64,000 nt of DNA from Methanocaldococcus lauensis (GTDB lineage: Archaea > AGJL01 > Methanococci > Methanococcales > Methanocaldococcaceae): contig LR792634.1 in the NCBI GenBank assembly GCA_902827205.1, forward strand, positions 434,001-498,000. Reading direction: 5' to 3'. A program made the position numbers and the translations under genes. The stretch's first letter is position 1. The number at the start of each line of letters is the position of its first letter. The notes beneath the pieces were generated by a model. That model worked only from the letters and a program-made list of their open reading frames with translations. It had not been told where the DNA came from and made no database searches. This document shows, one piece after another, positions 60,626 through 64,000 of the stretch.

Positions 60626-60630
60626 TCTAT
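60530..60630 (+). ncRNA. Right-end structured RNA of the TnpB element (omegaRNA-like)
   Basis: The last 100 bases of tnpB are packed with hairpins: GGGCTG/CAGCCC (60530-60535/60544-60549), AACTCACAG/CTGTGGGTT (60561-60569/60596-60604) enclosing GAGATT/AATCTC (60574-60579/60583-60588), and an alternative GGGTT/AACCC (60600-60604/60611-60615). The region is far richer in G/C than the surroundings. In IS200/IS605 elements the guide RNA overlaps the tnpB 3' end and extends past the element, which fits. The exact guide boundary is not visible. Confidence 0.6.
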
Positions 60631-60660
60631 GTTGCTAAATACTATTTATATACTATAAAA

Positions 60661-62244
60661 ATGGAAAACGGGATTATTATGTATCTCTCACAAAATGCCA
60701 TGATATTGGTTATGTTAATGTTTGTAATTTCAACGGTATATTATGCTACTATCGATTATAAGACAAAATCTATTGAAGATGAAATAAAAATAAAAAAGTT
60801 TAGTTTATATGAAAAGAACTTAAAAAATACTATCGAGAGAAATATCGATAAAATTGTTGAAGATGCCTTTGTAAATACAAGTTATAAAATAATGAAGGAA
60901 CGAAGATTCTTTGATACATCTAATGAGGCAGTTAATTATATAAACAGTTTAATAAGAAATGAGACTAATAAAACTTTAGGTTGCTTAAAAGGAACTGAAA
61001 ATATAACTTATAATGTTTCTTTTGTAAATATTACTCCAACTGGAAATCCTAAAATAGTTCATCTATCATTAACTGTAACTATTAACTATAAAAAGAAGTT
61101 AAATAATGGAGAGGTCGTTGGAGTTAAGCAACTACCAATAGATAGAGAGATAAAACTATCAAGGATTCCTGACCCTTATGTGTATTTAAATAAATTTTAC
61201 TACAATTGGAGTTATTATAAAATAATAACTGTAAATAACTTTCCAAATGATAATGAAAATCATACATTTTGTATAATATTAAATAACACTAACTTTAATT
61301 ATAACCATATGTATAACCCATTTTCGCCAAGAGAAATTAGAATCGTAGGAAAAAATAATGTTCTATTACCATATTGGGTACAAACTTGGAGAGGACCTAA
61401 TGACATCTCAATTATTTGGGTGAGATGTAATAAAAGCCAATTAATAAATAACAACCAAATTTATTTACTATACAATTCAACAACAACCGTTGATAGGCAA
61501 AATCCAGATGATACATTTATACTATTTGATGACTTTAATTATATGGATTATGATAAATGGAATGTTAGTGGTGGATGGGATATAAATAATGGTATTTTAA
61601 CAGTTCAAGGCATTGGTTCAAGTGTATGGACTAAAAATATCTATGGAACAGGATATGAACTAATGTTTAGAGGTAATTTTACGCCAGTTCATGCCCAAGC
61701 TGTTGGATTTTTTGAGCCATTATCTGATTATATTGGAGTAGGGTGGGATTGTTATAATTGGAGTACCAATTGGTTATATATGAGAGTAGGTAGTAATAGA
61801 GGAGATTATGTTCCAAATGGTAATACATATTTAAATGGGTTTTATATTTATGATTTAAAAAGAATCTCAAATAGAGATTTACAATTTTCAATCCTTGATG
61901 ATACTTTAAATATATTGTATCAGAGAGCATTTACTAATGGAAATAATGGTAATAATTATCCAATTTCAATAAATACTTTAGTAAATAGTAATGCAAAAGT
62001 ATTAATTGATTGGATTTTCCTAAAAGATGTAAATGATATCACAACAACTGTTAGTAATGAAGAATATACAAATCCTGACTATAAAGAAGAAAAGCCAAAA
62101 ACATTTACCGGAACTATATACTATGGTGAAGATGGAGAATACATATTCGTTTATAATGGCTCTTATTCTATTATTGGCTTATATACAAATAAAACAGATA
62201 GTTGGGGTAATGTAGGATATAAACCACTTATAGAAGGGAACTGA
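60661..62244 (+). CDS. Pseudopilin-like surface protein with DUF2341-type region
   Basis: 527 residues from ATG 60661. ATG 60679 after CGGGATTATT is a better start and gives MYLSQNAMILVMLMFVIS, an immediate membrane helix like the small neighbour at 59004. A coiled stretch precedes a DUF2341-like region (FSPREIRIVGKNNVLLPYWV, IIWVRCNKSQ, IYLLYNSTTT) and a jelly-roll-like domain (FDDFNYMDYDKWNVSGGWD). It is a diverged relative of the 614-residue protein. The TnpB insertion separates it from the rest of the cluster, so its promoter may be altered. The 3' end overlaps metE by 17 bases. Confidence 0.65.
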   Translation: MENGIIMYLSQNAMILVMLMFVISTVYYATIDYKTKSIEDEIKIKKFSLYEKNLKNTIERNIDKIVEDAFVNTSYKIMKERRFFDTSNEAVNYINSLIRNETNKTLGCLKGTENITYNVSFVNITPTGNPKIVHLSLTVTINYKKKLNNGEVVGVKQLPIDREIKLSRIPDPYVYLNKFYYNWSYYKIITVNNFPNDNENHTFCIILNNTNFNYNHMYNPFSPREIRIVGKNNVLLPYWVQTWRGPNDISIIWVRCNKSQLINNNQIYLLYNSTTTVDRQNPDDTFILFDDFNYMDYDKWNVSGGWDINNGILTVQGIGSSVWTKNIYGTGYELMFRGNFTPVHAQAVGFFEPLSDYIGVGWDCYNWSTNWLYMRVGSNRGDYVPNGNTYLNGFYIYDLKRISNRDLQFSILDDTLNILYQRAFTNGNNGNNYPISINTLVNSNAKVLIDWIFLKDVNDITTTVSNEEYTNPDYKEEKPKTFTGTIYYGEDGEYIFVYNGSYSIIGLYTNKTDSWGNVGYKPLIEGN

Positions 62245-63172
62245 ATTCACTTTTTATAAGTTTAGTGGCTTTTACCATATTTTTTAATTTATTAAATGCA
62301 ACATCTATCGGCAATAACCTCATTCCACAGTCTGGGTCTATTAAAATATTCTCAAATAAATTTTTACTTAAATTTTCATTATTTTTTAATATCTCTAAAC
62401 CTTCCTCTATTAAACTTTTTATTTTATCTACACTTTCAACCTTTTTAATTTTTGTATTTACACAACCAAAGCCAACTTTCTTTTCTATACATTCTAAAAT
62501 ATCCAAATTTTTTCTATTTGAAGCAAATTCGTGGTCTAAAATATCTACATTAAATTTATTCAACTCCTCTATAATGTTATAAACATTTCCACAAACATGC
62601 ATGGAAAATTTTATATTTAAATCCTTAACAATTATATCTATTGCCTTCCGTGCTATATCAAAATCATATAAACCTGTTGATAATATTGGCTCATCAATCT
62701 GAATTATTGAAACATATTTTTTTAATTCTTCAACTTCTTTTCTTAAAGCTTTGGCAATATCGTAAATTAAATTTTCATCTCTATTGTCAGTATAATAATT
62801 TTCAACTCTAACCGATGCCGAAATAGTGCAAGGCCCAGTTATAATTCCTTTAACTACTACCTTTGGATTTAATTTCTTAGCAATATTTTTAGCATATAAT
62901 ATGTCTTTTACAGTAATTGGCTCAATAAATTCAATCTTACCAATAACTCTTTTTCCGTCAAATCCATACATTTTACTTGTAAAAATTTCTATCATATCTC
63001 CTCTAACTTGCCCATCACTTATAATATCTATTCCAGCATTAACTTGATCTACAACTGCCTTTTCAATAGCGTATTTATATTCATCGTACAATCCAAAAAC
63101 TTTTTTAACATTATCAAAAAATGTTTTCTCCTTTTTAACAACTGGATAACTACCAACAACTGTTGTTATCAT
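62228..63172 (-). CDS. metE: Archaeal core methionine synthase (MetE C-terminal type)
   Basis: 314 residues equal to the catalytic barrel of MetE only. Archaeal members transfer a methyl group to homocysteine from a corrinoid rather than from folate. Zinc ligands are visible: His and Cys in MHVCGN, and Cys in PDCGMRLLP. The substrate Asp/Glu pair is in IIQIDEPILS. The start MITTVVGSYPVVKKEKTF is family-like, after GGTGAGAAA. It is convergent with the last surface-protein gene. Confidence 0.93.
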   Translation of the reverse strand: MITTVVGSYPVVKKEKTFFDNVKKVFGLYDEYKYAIEKAVVDQVNAGIDIISDGQVRGDMIEIFTSKMYGFDGKRVIGKIEFIEPITVKDILYAKNIAKKLNPKVVVKGIITGPCTISASVRVENYYTDNRDENLIYDIAKALRKEVEELKKYVSIIQIDEPILSTGLYDFDIARKAIDIIVKDLNIKFSMHVCGNVYNIIEELNKFNVDILDHEFASNRKNLDILECIEKKVGFGCVNTKIKKVESVDKIKSLIEEGLEILKNNENLSKNLFENILIDPDCGMRLLPIDVAFNKLKNMVKATKLIKSEFSSLL

Positions 63173-63355
63173 TTTCTCACCTAAAAAATAATAACATTAT
63201 TAGTATTAATAAGGTTATAGATTTTCAATAGTTGTGAAAAAATATGAAAATATTTGCACATCCATAAGTATTTATACCCCTTTTGACAAAGGAATGTTTG
63301 AGCGAAATGCGATGAAAGTTTGAAATAAATACTTTGTTGAAGTTTGGTGAATTAA

Positions 63356-63598
63356 ATGTTTAATAATAAAGGTAGAAGAAATTTTAGAAATAATAGAAAT
63401 AATGAAGTTAGAAAAAATATTCCTGTCAAAGAAGGAGAAACCTACACGGTTACAATTGAAGATATGGGTAAAGGTGGAGACGGTATCGCAAGAGTTGAAG
63501 GATTTGTTGTATTTGTTCCTGAAACCCAAAAAGGAGATACTGTTAAAATAAAAGTTACATCAGTAAAGAGTAAGTTTGCATTTGCAGAAAAAATTTAA
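63356..63598 (+). CDS. TRAM-domain protein, RNA-binding
   Basis: 80 residues. A basic Arg/Asn-rich N-terminus ([14 protein letters not shown]) is followed by one TRAM domain: [23 protein letters not shown] and [18 protein letters not shown]. Stand-alone TRAM proteins in methanogens behave as RNA chaperones in cold adaptation, known for other methanogens and inferred here. ATG 63356 follows TTGGTGAATTAA. A 183-base gap before it probably carries the promoter. Confidence 0.9.
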   Translation: MFNNKGRRNFRNNRNNEVRKNIPVKEGETYTVTIEDMGKGGDGIARVEGFVVFVPETQKGDTVKIKVTSVKSKFAFAEKI

Positions 63599-63822
63599 AA
63601 TTTCAAAAAATTTTTAATTAAATTTCTACTCTTTTACTACTATTTTCTTTAAAATAAATTAATAAATTAAGTATGATTTTTTTGTTTGTATTATATAAAA
63701 ATTTATTTAAATTTTTAAATTTTTTAATTTTAAGTAATACCAATGTTTTTATGCGTAAGATTTAAATAAGATTATTATTAAATCCCCTCATCATAATAAT
63801 ATATCATCATTTGGTGATGTAG

Positions 63823-64000
63823 ATGATGAAAAAGTTTGTGGCATTATTTGCTATATTAATACTATCTCTATCATTATCTATATCATTCTGTGGATGCTCT
63901 GAAAAAACATCACAGGAAACTGCCCAAAACACAACAATAAAAATAACTGACATGCTTGGGAGAGAAGTTGTGGTTCCAAAAGATGTAAATAGAATAGTAT
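63823..64000 (+). CDS. ABC transporter substrate-binding lipoprotein (iron/cobalamin type), 3' end outside window
   Basis: The first 59 residues are visible. The Sec/lipoprotein signal ends in a lipobox-like SFCGCSEK with the candidate lipidated Cys. It is followed by a Thr-rich linker and ITDMLGREVVVPKDVNRIV, the typical start of periplasmic-binding proteins for ferric siderophores, cobalamin or metal (BtuF/FepB-like). ATG 63823 or 63826 follows GGTGATG. The cargo cannot be told from this fragment. Confidence 0.85.
   Translation, partial: MMKKFVALFAILILSLSLSISFCGCSEKTSQETAQNTTIKITDMLGREVVVPKDVNRIV

Noticed and set aside
63173-63355. Small RNA or riboswitch upstream of the TRAM gene
   Set aside because: The region has a TATA-like stretch and short direct words but no convincing stem or box motifs.

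Overview
The window is AT-rich archaeal DNA from a hyperthermophilic methanogen, most probably a Methanocaldococcus species close to M. jannaschii. The evidence is the methanogen-specific gene set (the McrA-activating ATPase AtwA, the F420 enzyme CofD, CbiD, GGGP synthase, GatD/GatE, archaeal ProRS), GGTGA/GGAGG-type ribosome sites, class III (type IV pilin-like) signal peptides, and several blocks whose gene order I remember from M. jannaschii. No species is assigned. The blocks are joined differently from what I recall of M. jannaschii, so the window looks like a rearranged relative.

Layout. 1-11.7 kb holds housekeeping genes: argH (partial), a DUF457-type membrane protein, a glucuronyl C5-epimerase-like gene broken by an amber codon, pdxT, the termination nuclease aCPSF1, proteasome beta subunit, ProRS, AtwA, a DUF134 regulator, two PII-like proteins and sucD. 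12-21.5 kb holds intron-containing tRNA-Trp, hxlB, the archaeal 3-dehydroquinate synthase, GGGP synthase, secF, a membrane receptor-like protein with a cytoplasmic winged helix, a glycosyltransferase, cofD and a THUMP/FtsJ-like methyltransferase. A decayed archaeal histone gene follows, then pyrH, a structured ncRNA, rps6e, eIF2-gamma and metG. At 28.4-29.6 kb lies a dead insertion sequence with recognisable terminal inverted repeats.

29.7-40.2 kb, minus strand, is a complete type III-A (Csm) CRISPR effector operon: a large CARF-HEPN protein, a Csx20-like small protein, Cas10/Csm1 with both HD and GGDD motifs, Csm2, Csm3, Csm4, Csm5 and a second CARF-HEPN protein. No cas1, cas2, cas6 or repeat array is present. 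The expected logic is target RNA binding by the Csm complex, cyclic oligoadenylate synthesis by Cas10, activation of the two CARF-HEPN RNases, and possibly signal removal by the Csx20-like protein.

40.3-51 kb holds ilvE, archease-rtcA, an m5C RNA methyltransferase, an archaeosortase-like protein, thiL, cbiD, a radical SAM protein and gatD-gatE. Two textbook C/D box guide RNAs sit here (41465-41527 and 47554-47613). One D' guide is complementary to the 23S rRNA peptidyl-transferase loop.

51.1-62.2 kb, plus strand, is a surface-protein cluster: three clear class III signal peptide proteins (one a long beta-solenoid), a 1018-residue PKD protein with a C-terminal sorting-like tail, a small archaeosortase-like protein, and pseudopilin-like proteins, two of them with DUF2341-type regions. 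A TnpB gene lacking its RuvC-I segment has inserted among them. The window ends with a cobalamin-dependent-type methionine synthase, a TRAM protein and the start of an iron/cobalamin-type ABC substrate-binding lipoprotein.
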